Shown piece by piece: positions 7,768 through 17,467 of a DNA stretch of 38,154 nt. Origin of the DNA: Gammaproteobacteria bacterium (GTDB taxonomy: Bacteria; Pseudomonadota; Gammaproteobacteria; Steroidobacterales; Steroidobacteraceae); the NCBI GenBank assembly GCA_028870275.1, contig JAGWPY010000046.1, positions 1 through 38,154 on the forward strand, in the 5' to 3' direction. A program made the translations under genes and the position numbers. How positions within the stretch are numbered: the first letter of the stretch is position 1; every line of letters starts with the position of its first letter. The notes beneath the pieces were generated by a model. The model was not told the DNA's origin and ran no database searches. It saw nothing but the letters and a program-made list of their open reading frames with translations.

Positions 7768-9903
7768 ATGCACCGCAATCGACTCCACGCCGAAACCAGC
7801 CCCTATCTGTTGCAGCACGCACACCAGGCCGTCGAATGGTATCCGTGGTGCGACGAGGCTTTCGAGCGCGCCGCGGCCGAGAACAGGCCGCTGCTCCTGT
7901 CGATCGGCTATTCGGCCTGTCACTGGTGTCACGTGATGGCCGAGGAGTCCTTCGAGGATCCGCGGATCGCGGCGCTGATGAACGACCGATTCGTCAACGT
8001 GAAGGTCGACCGCGAGGAGCGGCCGGATGTCGATCGCATCTACCAGATCGCCCAGCAGCTCATCACGCGCGCACCCGGCGGCTGGCCGCTCACGATGTTC
8101 CTCGACCCCGTCGGCCGTCACGCCTTCTTCGGCGGCACTTATTTCCCGCGGGAAGCGCGCCACGGGCTGCCGGCCTTCGCCGACCTTCTGGAGCGTGTCG
8201 CGCAATATTTCGCCGAGCACCGCGCCGAGATCGCCGCGCAGGCGGCTCCGCTACGCGAGGCTTTCGCCGAGGTGCTCGGCGGCACGGCGGCGCCGGACGG
8301 CGCTGCCGACCCGGCGCCGATCGAAGCCGCGCGCGCCGCGCTCGCCGCCAGATTCGACGGCGAGTTCGGCGGCTTCGGCCAGGGCATGAAGTTTCCACAG
8401 ACCGCTCACCTCGAACGCGCGCTGCGCCATTGGCGCGCGAGCGCAACTTCGGACTCGCCGGACCTCGATGCGCTCTACATCGCCACCTTGAGCCTCACCC
8501 GCATGGCCGAAGGCGGCCTGCAGGACCAGGTCGGCGGCGGCTTTCATCGCTACTGCATCGACCGTGGCTGGCAGATCCCGCATTTCGAGAAGATGCTCTA
8601 TGACAATGCGCTGCTCCTGCCGCTCTATGCCGAGGCCCACCTCGCGACCGGCGACCCGGCGTTTGCGCGGACCGCGACCGCCACCGCCGAATGGGCCCTG
8701 CGGGAGATGCGCTCGGCCGAGGGCGCCTTCCACGCCAGTCTCGACGCGGACTCCGGCGGCGGCGAGGGGCGTTACTATCTGTGGGATCGCGACCAGGTCG
8801 CGCAGCTGCTGTCGCCGCGGGAATATGCCGCATTCGCGGCCCGGTTCGGACTGGACGGACCGGCGAACTTCGAAGACGCCTGGCATCTGAGCGCCGTCGC
8901 GTCGATCGAGGCGATCGCCGACCGGTCCGGCGAGGACGCACAGCAGGTCGAACGGTCGATCGAGGCGGCGCGGCGCAAGCTGCTGACCGAACGCGGCACG
9001 CGCCCGCGACCCGCGACCGATACGAAGGCCCTGACGGCCTGGAACGCGCTGATGGTGAAAGGCCTCGCCTATGCCGCACGCGTCCTTCAGCGCGAGGATT
9101 TCGCGCAGGCCGCGACCGACGCCGCTGATTTCATCGCCAACCGGTTGTGGCGGGACGGTCGGCTGCTCGCGAGCTACGCGGGCGGCCAGGCCCGCCTCCC
9201 CGCCTACCTCGACGATCACGCCTTCCTGCTCGATGCCCTGCTCGAACTCCTGCAACTGCGTTGGCGACCGGGCGACTGGCGATCGGCGGTCGCGCTCGCC
9301 GATCTGCTGATCGAGCGCTTCGAGGATCCCGGGCTCGGTGGCTTCTTCTTCACCGCCTCGGACCAGGCGAGCCCGATCTACCGCGTCAAGGCGTTCGCCG
9401 ACGAGTCCCTACCCTCGGGCATCGCCGTGGCAGTAACGGGGCTGCTGCGCATCGGTCACCTCTCGGGCGAGCGACGTTATCTGGAAGCCGCGAGGCGCGC
9501 GCTCTCCGCGGCGCGCCCGCTGATGCTCGCGCAGCCGGATGCCCACATGAGCCTGGTGAACGCGCTGCATCGCGAACTCGATCCACCGGTGGTGGTGATC
9601 GTCCGCGGTCCCGACGAGGACCTCGCGCGCTGGATGCGCGAACTCGGCCGCGTGTACTCGCCGGCGCAGATGGTGCTCGGAATTCCCGACGGCGCGCTCG
9701 ATCTGCCCGGCTGTTTCGCCGACAAGCGCGCAGGCCCGGTCACCCGCGCCTACCTGTGTCGCGGCCCGGTCTGTTCGGCGCCGGTCGAGGATCTCGTGGA
9801 GATGATGCGGTTGCTGCGCGATCAGAACGCGCCGGCGGGACCCGGGAATTCGACCGGACTCTCGAAGCCATCGGCCGACACCGAGGCGACCCCGAAGAAG
9901 TAA
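7768..9903 (+). CDS. thioredoxin-domain DUF255 protein (YyaL/SPATA20 family)
   Basis: A 711-aa member of the DUF255 family. The N-terminal thioredoxin-like domain (about residues 1-165) begins with the family hallmark SPYLLQHA and carries a CHWC redox motif (C51, C54). The remaining ~530 residues form an alpha-helical toroid like N-acylglucosamine 2-epimerase. The biological role of the family is unsettled. The ATG at 7768 gives the conserved N-terminus; a GTG at 7759 is in frame but unnecessary. The last 82 bases overlap the 3' end of the M28 peptidase gene on the other strand. The corresponding C-terminal residues are low-complexity (Pro, Ser, Thr, Lys), consistent with a readily extended tail. 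Confidence 0.93.
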   Translation: MHRNRLHAETSPYLLQHAHQAVEWYPWCDEAFERAAAENRPLLLSIGYSACHWCHVMAEESFEDPRIAALMNDRFVNVKVDREERPDVDRIYQIAQQLITRAPGGWPLTMFLDPVGRHAFFGGTYFPREARHGLPAFADLLERVAQYFAEHRAEIAAQAAPLREAFAEVLGGTAAPDGAADPAPIEAARAALAARFDGEFGGFGQGMKFPQTAHLERALRHWRASATSDSPDLDALYIATLSLTRMAEGGLQDQVGGGFHRYCIDRGWQIPHFEKMLYDNALLLPLYAEAHLATGDPAFARTATATAEWALREMRSAEGAFHASLDADSGGGEGRYYLWDRDQVAQLLSPREYAAFAARFGLDGPANFEDAWHLSAVASIEAIADRSGEDAQQVERSIEAARRKLLTERGTRPRPATDTKALTAWNALMVKGLAYAARVLQREDFAQAATDAADFIANRLWRDGRLLASYAGGQARLPAYLDDHAFLLDALLELLQLRWRPGDWRSAVALADLLIERFEDPGLGGFFFTASDQASPIYRVKAFADESLPSGIAVAVTGLLRIGHLSGERRYLEAARRALSAARPLMLAQPDAHMSLVNALHRELDPPVVVIVRGPDEDLARWMRELGRVYSPAQMVLGIPDGALDLPGCFADKRAGPVTRAYLCRGPVCSAPVEDLVEMMRLLRDQNAPAGPGNSTGLSKPSADTEATPKK

Positions 9904-11213
9904 TCGTCGATGTTGATTCCTCGCAGGGTGAACCGGGTTCGATCGCCGGCGAAGCGGTGCATCTGCCATTGCGGCGCCGTCGTCTCCCGCCACCAGACCC
10001 GATAGCCCGCCGCTCCCGTCGCGGCCTGCCAGCGCAGGGTCGTGTCCGCGGTCACCGCTCCGGAGATGGCCACCGCGGCCGGCGGCGCCGGCGCCCAAGC
10101 GAGACTCGCGAGCGTGATCGCATTGAGGCGCGTGACCTGGGCCAGATAGGGGAAATCGACCCCGCCGATCACGTCGCCGTAATGGATGCCGTTTTCGATC
10201 CGCACGTCCTGGTGCTGACGGGTGTAGTTTTCCTCGGCCTCGGTCACCCGCACGGCCGGGAAACCGGCTGCGAGCATCGGCACCTGATCGCCGCCGCGAT
10301 CGTAGCGGTCGGTCCGATAGATCATGCGCACCTGCAGGTTCGACAGCACCTCGGGGGCGAGCCTCGCCATGTAGCGCGCCAGGTTGCGCGATGGGCTGTC
10401 GACCTCGCCGCCATTGTAGCGTCGCATGGCCGCCTGCTGCTCCGTCTCGGTGCTCTTCGTGCCCTCCGAGAACACCCGGACGTGCGTGTTGTCGATCACA
10501 CCATCCTGGCCGTGGATGTTGCCGACGATGTCATTGTTCAGCTGCGCCTCGACCCGCCAGCCGCGTGCGCGTGCCGTGGCCGCGAGAAGTTTGCCACCGT
10601 ACAGTCCCTGCTCCTCTCCGGAAAGCACCGCGTAGACGATCGTGGCCGCGAACCGGTGCCGTGAGAGCACCCGGGCCGCCTCGAGCACCGCGGCGACGCC
10701 CGAGCCGTCGTCGTCCGCGCCGGGCGCATCCGCGGTGGCGTTCATCACGTCGCTGACTCGCGAATCGAGATGCGCCGAGATCACCACCACACGCCCCGGA
10801 TCGGTCAGGCCGCGCTGAACGCCGAGCTCGTCCACGATGCGGGTCGGCTTCGTGAACCGCTTGCCCGCGACCACTTGCGGAATGCTTTCGACCACCAGGC
10901 AGCCGCCGCACGCGGCGCCGATGCGCTCGAATCGCGCGCGCACCCAGCGTCTCGCGGCGCCGATGCCGCGGACCTTCGAATCGGTCAGCGAAGCCGTGTG
11001 TCGCGTGCCGAAGCCGACCAGTCGTTCGAGCGTGCGCTGCAGCTGCTCTGGATCGACGTTGGCGGCGATCTCGCCGAGCGCCGCCTGTGCTCGGTCGCGC
11101 GAAACGGGACCGAGCCTGTTCGCGTTCGTGGCCGCAGGGCCGATGTCGGGGGTGCCTGCCGCGGCGGCCGAGGCCGCTGCGACGCAGAGGAACGCTGCCG
11201 CCAGTTGACGCAT
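9822..11213 (-). CDS. secreted M28-family metallopeptidase with C-terminal FN3-like domain
   Basis: A 463-aa zinc peptidase, probably periplasmic or secreted: the first 19 residues form a Sec signal peptide (hydrophobic, Ala-rich, ending before GTPD). Di-zinc M28 residues are visible: HLD with H148 and D150, GADDDGSG with D167, SGEE with E200/E201, NND with D228, and H334 in RQHQD. Residues from about 375 resemble a fibronectin-III-type beta module ([19 protein letters not shown]). The ATG at 11213 is preferred because it gives the signal peptide. The upstream HIT gene ends 49 bases earlier. It is the last gene of a long minus-strand series, and its 3' end overlaps the DUF255 gene by 82 bases. 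Substrate unknown; aminopeptidase activity is likely. Confidence 0.92.
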   Translation of the reverse strand: MRQLAAAFLCVAAASAAAAGTPDIGPAATNANRLGPVSRDRAQAALGEIAANVDPEQLQRTLERLVGFGTRHTASLTDSKVRGIGAARRWVRARFERIGAACGGCLVVESIPQVVAGKRFTKPTRIVDELGVQRGLTDPGRVVVISAHLDSRVSDVMNATADAPGADDDGSGVAAVLEAARVLSRHRFAATIVYAVLSGEEQGLYGGKLLAATARARGWRVEAQLNNDIVGNIHGQDGVIDNTHVRVFSEGTKSTETEQQAAMRRYNGGEVDSPSRNLARYMARLAPEVLSNLQVRMIYRTDRYDRGGDQVPMLAAGFPAVRVTEAEENYTRQHQDVRIENGIHYGDVIGGVDFPYLAQVTRLNAITLASLAWAPAPPAAVAISGAVTADTTLRWQAATGAAGYRVWWRETTAPQWQMHRFAGDRTRFTLRGINIDDYFFGVASVSADGFESPVEFPGPAGAF

Positions 11214-11262
11214 GTCGAAACCGCTCGTTGGCGCGCGGGATCGCGCGGACTCGCGCGGCAGC

Positions 11263-11715
11263 TTAAGCGAGGCTCGCGCCGCCGTGCAACGTGGCGGCGA
11301 GGCGCCGGCGCAGTTCACCGTGCAGCGTCTCGGAGTAGGCTGGAACCGCGGTCCAGTCGAACGCCCAGGGTTGCCAGGCACGGGTCGCCTCGGGCTCGTC
11401 GTCTCGCCGCGGGAACAGGTGGGCGTGCAGCGCGGGCTCCTGATTGCCGAACATCGCATAGTTGATGCGGGTGGCGCCCGTGACCGCGAGCAACGCATCG
11501 CCGACCTGCGCCATTGCGGCGAGGAACCGTGATCGGTCGGTGTGCGTCAGCGCGTTCAGGTGCGGCACGACCGGGTCCGGCAGCAGCAGACAGTACCCGG
11601 GAAAGACCTGGCGCTCGCCGAACACCACCCAGCCGGCCGCGAGGCGCGCGACGCAACCGGGATGATCGCCGGTTCGGCAGCGCTCGACCAGCCGGTGAAT
11701 GGCCGTGCCACTCAA
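11263..11715 (-). CDS. HIT-family protein
   Basis: A 150-aa histidine-triad-like protein. The characteristic segment is LHAHLFPR, with H97 and H99; the third triad position is Phe, so it is a degenerate HIT motif and catalysis is uncertain. The block RINYAMFGNQEPALHAHL matches a conserved proteobacterial HIT subgroup. Nucleotide hydrolase or transferase activity is possible. The only plausible start is TTG at 11715, preceded by a GGGGG stretch 6 bases upstream that can serve as a Shine-Dalgarno. It lies 19 bases after the MepK-like gene and 49 bases before the M28 gene. Confidence 0.84.
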   Translation of the reverse strand: MSGTAIHRLVERCRTGDHPGCVARLAAGWVVFGERQVFPGYCLLLPDPVVPHLNALTHTDRSRFLAAMAQVGDALLAVTGATRINYAMFGNQEPALHAHLFPRRDDEPEATRAWQPWAFDWTAVPAYSETLHGELRRRLAATLHGGASLA

Positions 11716-11734
11716 ACGCGCCCCCGCTGGCGGC

Positions 11735-12340
11735 TCAACCGTGCCAGGTGCGGAACGCGCCGGTGTCGAGGTGCACGAAATTGGAGGCGCGGTAGTAGCC
11801 GACCCCGCCGCGACGCAGGGCGAGGGCCGCTTCGGCGAGGCGCGCGCAGTCGACCTGTGGCAGGCGGATGTCGATCGCCCGTCCCTTCATGTGGAAGCTG
11901 TGGAGGGCGACGCCCCGGGTCGTGGCCCGCAGCATCGCGTTGGTCTGCGGCGAACGATAGCCGGAGATGACCTCGAACCGAGGGTCGGCGCCGAACCGCA
12001 GCGCCACCGCATGCAGGTAGTCCATCAGCCGCGGATCGATCGGATGACGCTCGTCGTTGCGGAAGTCGCGCAGCAGATTTTCGATCGAGTTCATCGCGGT
12101 CGGCACGTAGGTGCGGTCGCGGAAGAAGGTCACGTCGAGCTCTTCGCCGGTGTGCAGATTGGCGAACGCGATCCGCTTCGGCTCGGCGCCCGGATCGGAA
12201 CTCGGCTCGGCGCTCGGCGGCACCGGCATGGCGCTCTGCAGCATCGCGGCGCGTGCGGGCCGGGGCACCGCGCCGAGTCCGGCCGCCGCCGCGACCGCGG
12301 CACCGCCGAGACGCAGAAAATCCCTGCGCTTGAGGCTCAT
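11735..12340 (-). CDS. DUF882 / MepK-like murein endopeptidase with Tat signal
   Basis: A 201-aa exported protein of the YcbK/MepK type (peptidase M15 fold). The twin-arginine signal is MSLKRRDFLRLGG, followed by an Ala-rich hydrophobic stretch ending near ARA (29-31). Zinc-binding residues fit H150 and D157 in HMKGRAID and H190 in FVHLD. E. coli MepK cuts 3-3 crosslinks in peptidoglycan, so a periplasmic cell-wall role is likely. The ATG overlaps the decarboxylase stop (ATGA). Its very strong Shine-Dalgarno lies inside the glutamate codons that end the upstream gene. The product resembles E. coli YcbK in signal type and motifs, but orthology is not proven. Confidence 0.9.
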   Translation of the reverse strand: MSLKRRDFLRLGGAAVAAAAGLGAVPRPARAAMLQSAMPVPPSAEPSSDPGAEPKRIAFANLHTGEELDVTFFRDRTYVPTAMNSIENLLRDFRNDERHPIDPRLMDYLHAVALRFGADPRFEVISGYRSPQTNAMLRATTRGVALHSFHMKGRAIDIRLPQVDCARLAEAALALRRGGVGYYRASNFVHLDTGAFRTWHG

Positions 12341-13542
12341 GTCTCCTCCTCCTCGATCACCTGGCCGCGGTCGACTGCGATCACGCTGGCCTTTGGAAAG
12401 AAATTGAACTCGGTGGCCGACGCCCAGGTGTAGGCGCCCATCGACCGGCCGACCACCAGGTCGCCGATCTCCAGCAATGGCAGGGCGATGTCCTCGTCGA
12501 TCACGTCGATGCTGTCGCAGGTCGGACCCGCGAGCACCGAGCGCTGCCTCTCGCCGGTCCGCTCGAGCGCCTCAATCGGGTATTCGGCGTGATCGAACAG
12601 CCGGCCGCTGTAGGACCCGTACAGTCCATCGTCGAGATAATACCACCATCGTCCGTCGCGTTTGGCGCGGCCCATCACACTCGCGACCGCGATCCCAGCG
12701 GGCGCGACCACGAAACGGCCCGGTTCGGCGATCGCGCGGACCCCTTGCGGCAGCCGGGCTAGCGCGCCGCACAACGGTGCGCAGAACTCCTCGATCGGCA
12801 TTGCGGCGCGGCGGTAGTCGACTGGAAAACCGCCGCCGATATCGAGCAGGTCGCAGCGCTCGCCGCGGGTGGCGGCCGCCTCGAGCAGACGCGTGCAGGC
12901 TTCGATCGCCGCGACGTGCATCCCGGGACCGCCGGCCTGCGAGCCGACGTGAAACGAGAAGCCGCGCACGCCGATGCCGAGCGAGCGGGCGAACTCGACC
13001 AGCGCGAGCGCGTCCTCTGGGTCGCAGCCGAATTTGCGCGACAGATCGCAGACCGCCTCGGCGCTGCGGAAGGCGACGCGGATCAGCAGACGCGCGCGAT
13101 GGCGGTGCTTGGCGAATTTACGGATCTCGTCCGGGTTGTCCGCCACGAAAGTCTCGATCCCATAGGCGAGCGCCGTGCGGATGTCCGATTCGCGTTTGAT
13201 CGGATGCGTATGGATGCAGCGGCCGGGTTCGATGTGCGCACGGCGCACCAGGTCGATCTCGCCGTCGGTCGCCAGGTCGAAGCATGCGCCCGCATCGCGC
13301 AGCACGCGCACCACGGCCGGGTGGGGCATCGGCTTCAACGCGAAGTGCAGCACGACTCCGGGCAGAGCCGCCTCGAGCCGCCGGTACTGGGCGCGCACAC
13401 GCTGCGCATCGATCACCAGGAGCGGGGAGCCGTAGGTCGCCGCCAGTCTGCGCAGCCCATCGGCCGACGCAGGATCGAATCCCGCCGGGGCGCTCACTTC
13501 CTCCACGGCGGTGCCCGCCGCTTGCGCAGGGCGGCACACCAT
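12337..13542 (-). CDS. fold-III PLP-dependent ornithine/lysine decarboxylase
   Basis: Decarboxylates ornithine to putrescine (possibly also lysine to cadaverine) in the cytoplasm. The 401-aa protein has the alanine-racemase-type PLP barrel: PLP lysine K70 in FALKPMPHP, H198 in GFSFHVGSQ, GGGFP (236-240) and EPGR (273-276). The C-terminal active-site cysteine C342 is in GPTCDSIDVI, with Y371 in GAYTWAS. The FDH triplet near 316-318 matches the substrate-binding Asp of ornithine decarboxylases, favouring this over diaminopimelate decarboxylase. The ATG at 13542 shares one base with the Sua5 stop (TGATG); the longer upstream frame lies inside Sua5. The C-terminus is EEEET. Ornithine versus lysine preference cannot be settled by eye. 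Confidence 0.92.
   Translation of the reverse strand: MVCRPAQAAGTAVEEVSAPAGFDPASADGLRRLAATYGSPLLVIDAQRVRAQYRRLEAALPGVVLHFALKPMPHPAVVRVLRDAGACFDLATDGEIDLVRRAHIEPGRCIHTHPIKRESDIRTALAYGIETFVADNPDEIRKFAKHRHRARLLIRVAFRSAEAVCDLSRKFGCDPEDALALVEFARSLGIGVRGFSFHVGSQAGGPGMHVAAIEACTRLLEAAATRGERCDLLDIGGGFPVDYRRAAMPIEEFCAPLCGALARLPQGVRAIAEPGRFVVAPAGIAVASVMGRAKRDGRWWYYLDDGLYGSYSGRLFDHAEYPIEALERTGERQRSVLAGPTCDSIDVIDEDIALPLLEIGDLVVGRSMGAYTWASATEFNFFPKASVIAVDRGQVIEEEET
12343..12353 (-). promoter_or_regulatory. strong Shine-Dalgarno of the MepK-like gene, embedded in the upstream coding sequence
   Basis: AGGAGGAGGAG on the minus strand, 2-7 bases before the ATG at 12340. The same bases encode the run of Glu codons that ends the decarboxylase, whose TGA overlaps the ATG. 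It fixes the start choice and suggests strong, coupled initiation. Confidence 0.8.
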
Positions 13543-14531
13543 CAATCGGCTTCCGGGTCGTGCGGACATCCACCGAGCCCGCAGGCGCGCAGCAGGCGGT
13601 CGTTGACCGCTGTCCAGCGCTCCTCCTGCGGCGGGGTCTGCACGAGGATGCGCACGCACCCGGCGCGGTCCAGCGCGCGCAGGTTCGAATACAGATCGTG
13701 GGCGTAGCTTTCGGCCTTGCGGCCGGCGTTGATCCAGGTCATCAGGCGGCGCGCCCGCAGAGGCGCTCGCATCGCGAGCACGGCGACCTTCTCGCCGCGC
13801 GCGGCGAATTCGCCGGCGCGCGCCTCGAGTTCATCGAGCGCGACCAGTTCGACCGGCGTGAGCGGAGCGTAGTGCACGCTCCGGTCACCGGGCGCACGCG
13901 GCGCATCGCCGGCCTCGGCGAGCTCGCCGACCACCTCGGTCAGCTGCGAACGCGTGATCTGTCCGGGACGCAGCAGACGCGCGGTCCCGTCGAGGCAGGC
14001 GACGATGGTCGACTCCAGTCCGATCGGCGACTCGCCGCCATCGAGCACGAAGGGCGCCGCGTCGCCGAACTCCTCGCGCACGTGTTCCGCGCGGGTCGGG
14101 CTCAAGCGGCCGTAGCGGTTCGCCGAGGGCGCCGCGATGCCGCCGCCGAACGCGGTCAGCAACTGCTGCGCGACCGGATGCGAGGGCACGCGCACGCCCA
14201 CGCTGTCCTGGCCACCGGTGACGACCTCGTCGACCTCGGCCGCCTTCGGCAGGATCAGGGTCAGCGGGCCAGGCCAGAATCGCGCGGCCAGGCGTTCCGC
14301 GGCCGGCGGGATCTCGCGCACCCAGCGGTGCAGGTACCGCGGGTTGTCGAGGTGCACGATCACCGGATGGTCCGCAGGCCGTCCCTTCAGCGCAAAGATC
14401 CTGGCCACGGCGGCCGCATCGGCCGCATTCGCGCCGAGCCCATAGACGGTCTCGGTCGGGAAGGCGACCAGCCGCCCGGCGCGCAGCACTTCGACCGCCG
14501 TCTCGATCTCGGATTGAGTTGCCCTGACCAC
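13542..14531 (-). CDS. sua5: L-threonylcarbamoyladenylate synthase, Sua5 type
   Basis: Makes threonylcarbamoyl-AMP from threonine, bicarbonate and ATP, the first step of the t6A37 tRNA modification. The 329-aa length shows both the YrdC catalytic domain and the C-terminal Sua5 domain, unlike the short TsaC of enterics. Motifs: PTETVYGLG, KGRP with the KxR pair, VGVRVPSHP, APSANRYGRLSPT and GLESTIV, then a linker followed by the Sua5 domain from about residue 215. The start is GTG at 14531 with no clear Shine-Dalgarno; it follows the protease gene by 40 bases. Its stop overlaps the decarboxylase start by one base. Confidence 0.95.
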   Translation of the reverse strand: MVRATQSEIETAVEVLRAGRLVAFPTETVYGLGANAADAAAVARIFALKGRPADHPVIVHLDNPRYLHRWVREIPPAAERLAARFWPGPLTLILPKAAEVDEVVTGGQDSVGVRVPSHPVAQQLLTAFGGGIAAPSANRYGRLSPTRAEHVREEFGDAAPFVLDGGESPIGLESTIVACLDGTARLLRPGQITRSQLTEVVGELAEAGDAPRAPGDRSVHYAPLTPVELVALDELEARAGEFAARGEKVAVLAMRAPLRARRLMTWINAGRKAESYAHDLYSNLRALDRAGCVRILVQTPPQEERWTAVNDRLLRACGLGGCPHDPEAD

Positions 14532-14571
14532 AACGGGGATGATATCAAGCGCCCGGCTCGACGCCCGCGTG

Positions 14572-17418
14572 TCAGCGTTCGGCGACCGCGCCGACGTCCA
14601 GCGGGTCGAGATCGACCCGGCGCCAGCGACCGTCCGCGCCCCGCAGTACTTCGTAGCTCGGCCAGTAGTGCTGGTCGAGCTTCAGCGTGATCACGTCCAC
14701 CTGGCCATTCCAGGTCACGGTCTTCAGGCGCACCGACGAGCGGTCCGTCTTGTGCTCCACGGCGCGCAGGAACGCATCGAGGTCCGCCACTGGCCGGCCA
14801 TCGACCTCGGTGATCCGCCTTCCGGCGAACAAGCCATAGTGGGCGGCGGGCGAGCCGAAGTAGAAGAACGAGACGAACACCCCATTCGGCGCGATGCCAC
14901 GCTGGATCGCCAGCGCCCGGTTCGGGGCCTGCAGCGTCGCTCCGGCCCAGATCAGCAGCCGGTCGATGCCTCGCCCGTTGAGCGGCACCGTGGCGAGGTC
15001 GAAGGTCCGTTGCGCGCCGTTGCGCCAGACCGTGACGCGGGCATGGGTCTGCTGCGCGGCCCGCTCGACCTCGCGAAATCGGTTCACGACCCGCCCGTCG
15101 ATCGCGAGCAGCAGATCCCCCGGCTCGAGCACGCGCGCCTCCGGCGAACCGGCGGCGAGCCGCTCGATCGTGAGCACCTGACGCCGCTGCGGCGAGTGCG
15201 CCTGAAGGCGGTTCACCCAGGCGTCGGACAGTCCGAACCGACGCGCGTCGGCGAGCGAATCCACGCCGAACTCCGCTTCCAGCGAATAGATCGGCCGCCC
15301 CGCAGTAACGTCGCGCACCATTTCGGTGACCAGATCCGCGGGAATGCCGTGATTGGCTTGCTCGATGCCCTGCGCGGTCTCATAGGCGAAACTCGACCAG
15401 AGCGCGCGCACCTCGCCGCGCGCATCGGCGATCACGCCGTCGTAGTCGGCGGGCGGATTGACGAGATCCACGGCCTCGAGATTGCTGTCGCGGAAGCGCA
15501 AGGTGCGGGACAGCGGGAACGACAGGACGTCGAGACCGGCCACCTGGGTCTTCTGCGAGACGATCTTCGCGTCGCTGCGCTGCCCGACGACCCAGACGTC
15601 GTCGCCCGCGGCGAGCGGACGCGTGTCGAAGCTCGCGGCACGGACCGGCGTCGTGCCGATCAGTCGTGGGTCATAGGAGATCACCGCGAGATTGTGCAGC
15701 GGGTGGATGAACACGACCTTGCCCGGCACCTCGACCGTATCGGCGAAGGTGATACGGACATCGCCGAGCGCGACCGGAACGGTATTGCGGTCGGTGACGA
15801 CCAGTCCGCGCCTGGCATCGACGATCACGCCGGTGCCGTGATAATGGCGTTCGGTCACGCCGGACACCGAGTAGGGCATGTCGAATTCGATCGACACCAG
15901 CGACGGCGCCAGGCGGTCGATGCGCGGGTCGCCGGTGTGCGCGAACCGGGTCGAGGCCGGCTGCGGCGGCTCGGGCGCCGGACCGGCAGGCAGCCTGCGG
16001 CAAGGCCAGGTGCCCAGCCGATCGTCGCGCACGCAGTCGCGGGCCGGAAACCAGCGTCGGTCCATGCGGATCACCTTGACCTGCACGGCCCGCGGATCCT
16101 GCAGCGTCACGTAGCGCACGGTCGCTCGCGCGCCGTCGGCGAGTCCGGCGAGCGCCGCCGAGAACTGCGCCAGATCGTCGATGCGGCGGCCCGCGAATCG
16201 GGTGATCAGCGCTCCCCGCGGAATCCCTGCGCTGTCGAACACGTAGCCCGGGTCCGCGACGTAGACGCCGCGGATCGGTCGATGGAAGCTGCGCGCCTCC
16301 TCGTAGGAGAGCGTGTTGACCACCGCCTCGCCGAATTCCAGGTAGCGCGCCGGGGTAATCGCGTCGAGATCGCCGACCTCGAGCGTCGCCTTGAGCTTCC
16401 TCACGCCCCGCTCGACCTCGATGTTCACCGGTCGGCCGACGCGGGCATCGAGCACCTTCTCGAGGGAGAAGAATTCGGGAATGGGCTGGCCATCGATCGC
16501 GATCAGGATGTCACCGGGCTGAAGGAAGCGGTCGGCCGGCGATCCGGGCTGAACGTCGCCGACCACCAGCATGCCGGTGAGGTCCGGGAACCGCTCGCGC
16601 ATGCGCTTCTCGGTCTCCGGGTCGAGCCCGAGCCGCCCCAATTCGTCGTAGGGGGTGTACCGGAAGACCGTCTCCAGGGTTCCGCGCGGCACCGGCTGGC
16701 CCGCCTCGATGTAGCGCAGCGCCCTTACGACCTGCGGCAAGGGGAAATAGAAACTCGAGGCCGCGCCGGTCGCCCCGCCCGCGTTGAGCGCGACCACGTG
16801 GCCGTCGATGTCGATGACCGGGGATCCCGACGACCCTCCCGAGGTGGAGGAGGCGGCCTGGTAGTAGAACGTGTTGAAGTCGTTGTACTTGCCGAAGCCG
16901 TAGTCCGGCGCCTCTCGGTCCAGCCGCGCGAGCGTACCCGCGAGGATCGACAGCTGTTCGCCGGCGTCGTTGCCGACCACGCGGATTTCGCGTCCGACCA
17001 CGGCGGCGGCCGGGTCGAGAGTCAGCTGCGCCGGCTTGATGAAATGCAGCCGACTCGGGTCGTAGCGGAAGATACCGAAGTCGTGCACCGGATCCCGGTA
17101 GACCGGGTAAAGGGGCACCTCTTCGCGGTTCTGGAAGATCGCCTGCGCGACCACCGGTCCGGGCGTCACCACGTGCCGGTTGGTGAGGATCAGGCCGCGC
17201 TTCGCATCGATCACGAAGCCGGTCGCCTGTGCGGTCTCGTTCCATTCCGTGTCGAATGCGCGCGGCACGTCGATCTGGATCGAGACGACCCCCGATGCGA
17301 TGTGCTCCAGGGTCTTCGCCCAACGCTCCTCGGAGCCGCACTCGGCTGCCGCGCAACCGGCGCGGGCGGAACCGGCCGCGCAAGCGGCAACGAGGATCAA
17401 GGCGAGGAGACGCGGCAT
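14572..17418 (-). CDS. exported double HtrA-like serine protease/PDZ protein (Nma111-like)
   Basis: A 948-aa protein with two HtrA-like halves, the layout of fungal Nma111/Ynm3. A Sec signal peptide (residues 1-20, ending ARA) directs it to the periplasm. The first protease domain has an intact triad: H82 in TNRHVV, D113 in VHDFGI and S197 in GSSGSP. PDZ domains follow from about 300 to 520. The second protease-like domain (from about 545) has lost its triad: TDRNTV replaces the His motif, LHNLAV replaces the Asp motif, and YDGVIADARG stands at the Ser site. More PDZ-like segments follow. The ATG at 17418 has an AGAGGG Shine-Dalgarno. It probably acts in envelope protein quality control. Confidence 0.9.
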   Translation of the reverse strand: MPRLLALILVAACAAGSARAGCAAAECGSEERWAKTLEHIASGVVSIQIDVPRAFDTEWNETAQATGFVIDAKRGLILTNRHVVTPGPVVAQAIFQNREEVPLYPVYRDPVHDFGIFRYDPSRLHFIKPAQLTLDPAAAVVGREIRVVGNDAGEQLSILAGTLARLDREAPDYGFGKYNDFNTFYYQAASSTSGGSSGSPVIDIDGHVVALNAGGATGAASSFYFPLPQVVRALRYIEAGQPVPRGTLETVFRYTPYDELGRLGLDPETEKRMRERFPDLTGMLVVGDVQPGSPADRFLQPGDILIAIDGQPIPEFFSLEKVLDARVGRPVNIEVERGVRKLKATLEVGDLDAITPARYLEFGEAVVNTLSYEEARSFHRPIRGVYVADPGYVFDSAGIPRGALITRFAGRRIDDLAQFSAALAGLADGARATVRYVTLQDPRAVQVKVIRMDRRWFPARDCVRDDRLGTWPCRRLPAGPAPEPPQPASTRFAHTGDPRIDRLAPSLVSIEFDMPYSVSGVTERHYHGTGVIVDARRGLVVTDRNTVPVALGDVRITFADTVEVPGKVVFIHPLHNLAVISYDPRLIGTTPVRAASFDTRPLAAGDDVWVVGQRSDAKIVSQKTQVAGLDVLSFPLSRTLRFRDSNLEAVDLVNPPADYDGVIADARGEVRALWSSFAYETAQGIEQANHGIPADLVTEMVRDVTAGRPIYSLEAEFGVDSLADARRFGLSDAWVNRLQAHSPQRRQVLTIERLAAGSPEARVLEPGDLLLAIDGRVVNRFREVERAAQQTHARVTVWRNGAQRTFDLATVPLNGRGIDRLLIWAGATLQAPNRALAIQRGIAPNGVFVSFFYFGSPAAHYGLFAGRRITEVDGRPVADLDAFLRAVEHKTDRSSVRLKTVTWNGQVDVITLKLDQHYWPSYEVLRGADGRWRRVDLDPLDVGAVAER

Positions 17419-17467
17419 GTGATTCCCTCTGCGCGGAGCGCACGCTCCGCTTCGTTCCGATCGGCGC

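Noticed and set aside
17356-17418. Lipoprotein signal in the double protease
   Set aside because: The sequence around C22 reads RAGC without Leu or a similar residue at -3, so an ordinary Sec signal ending at ARA is more likely.
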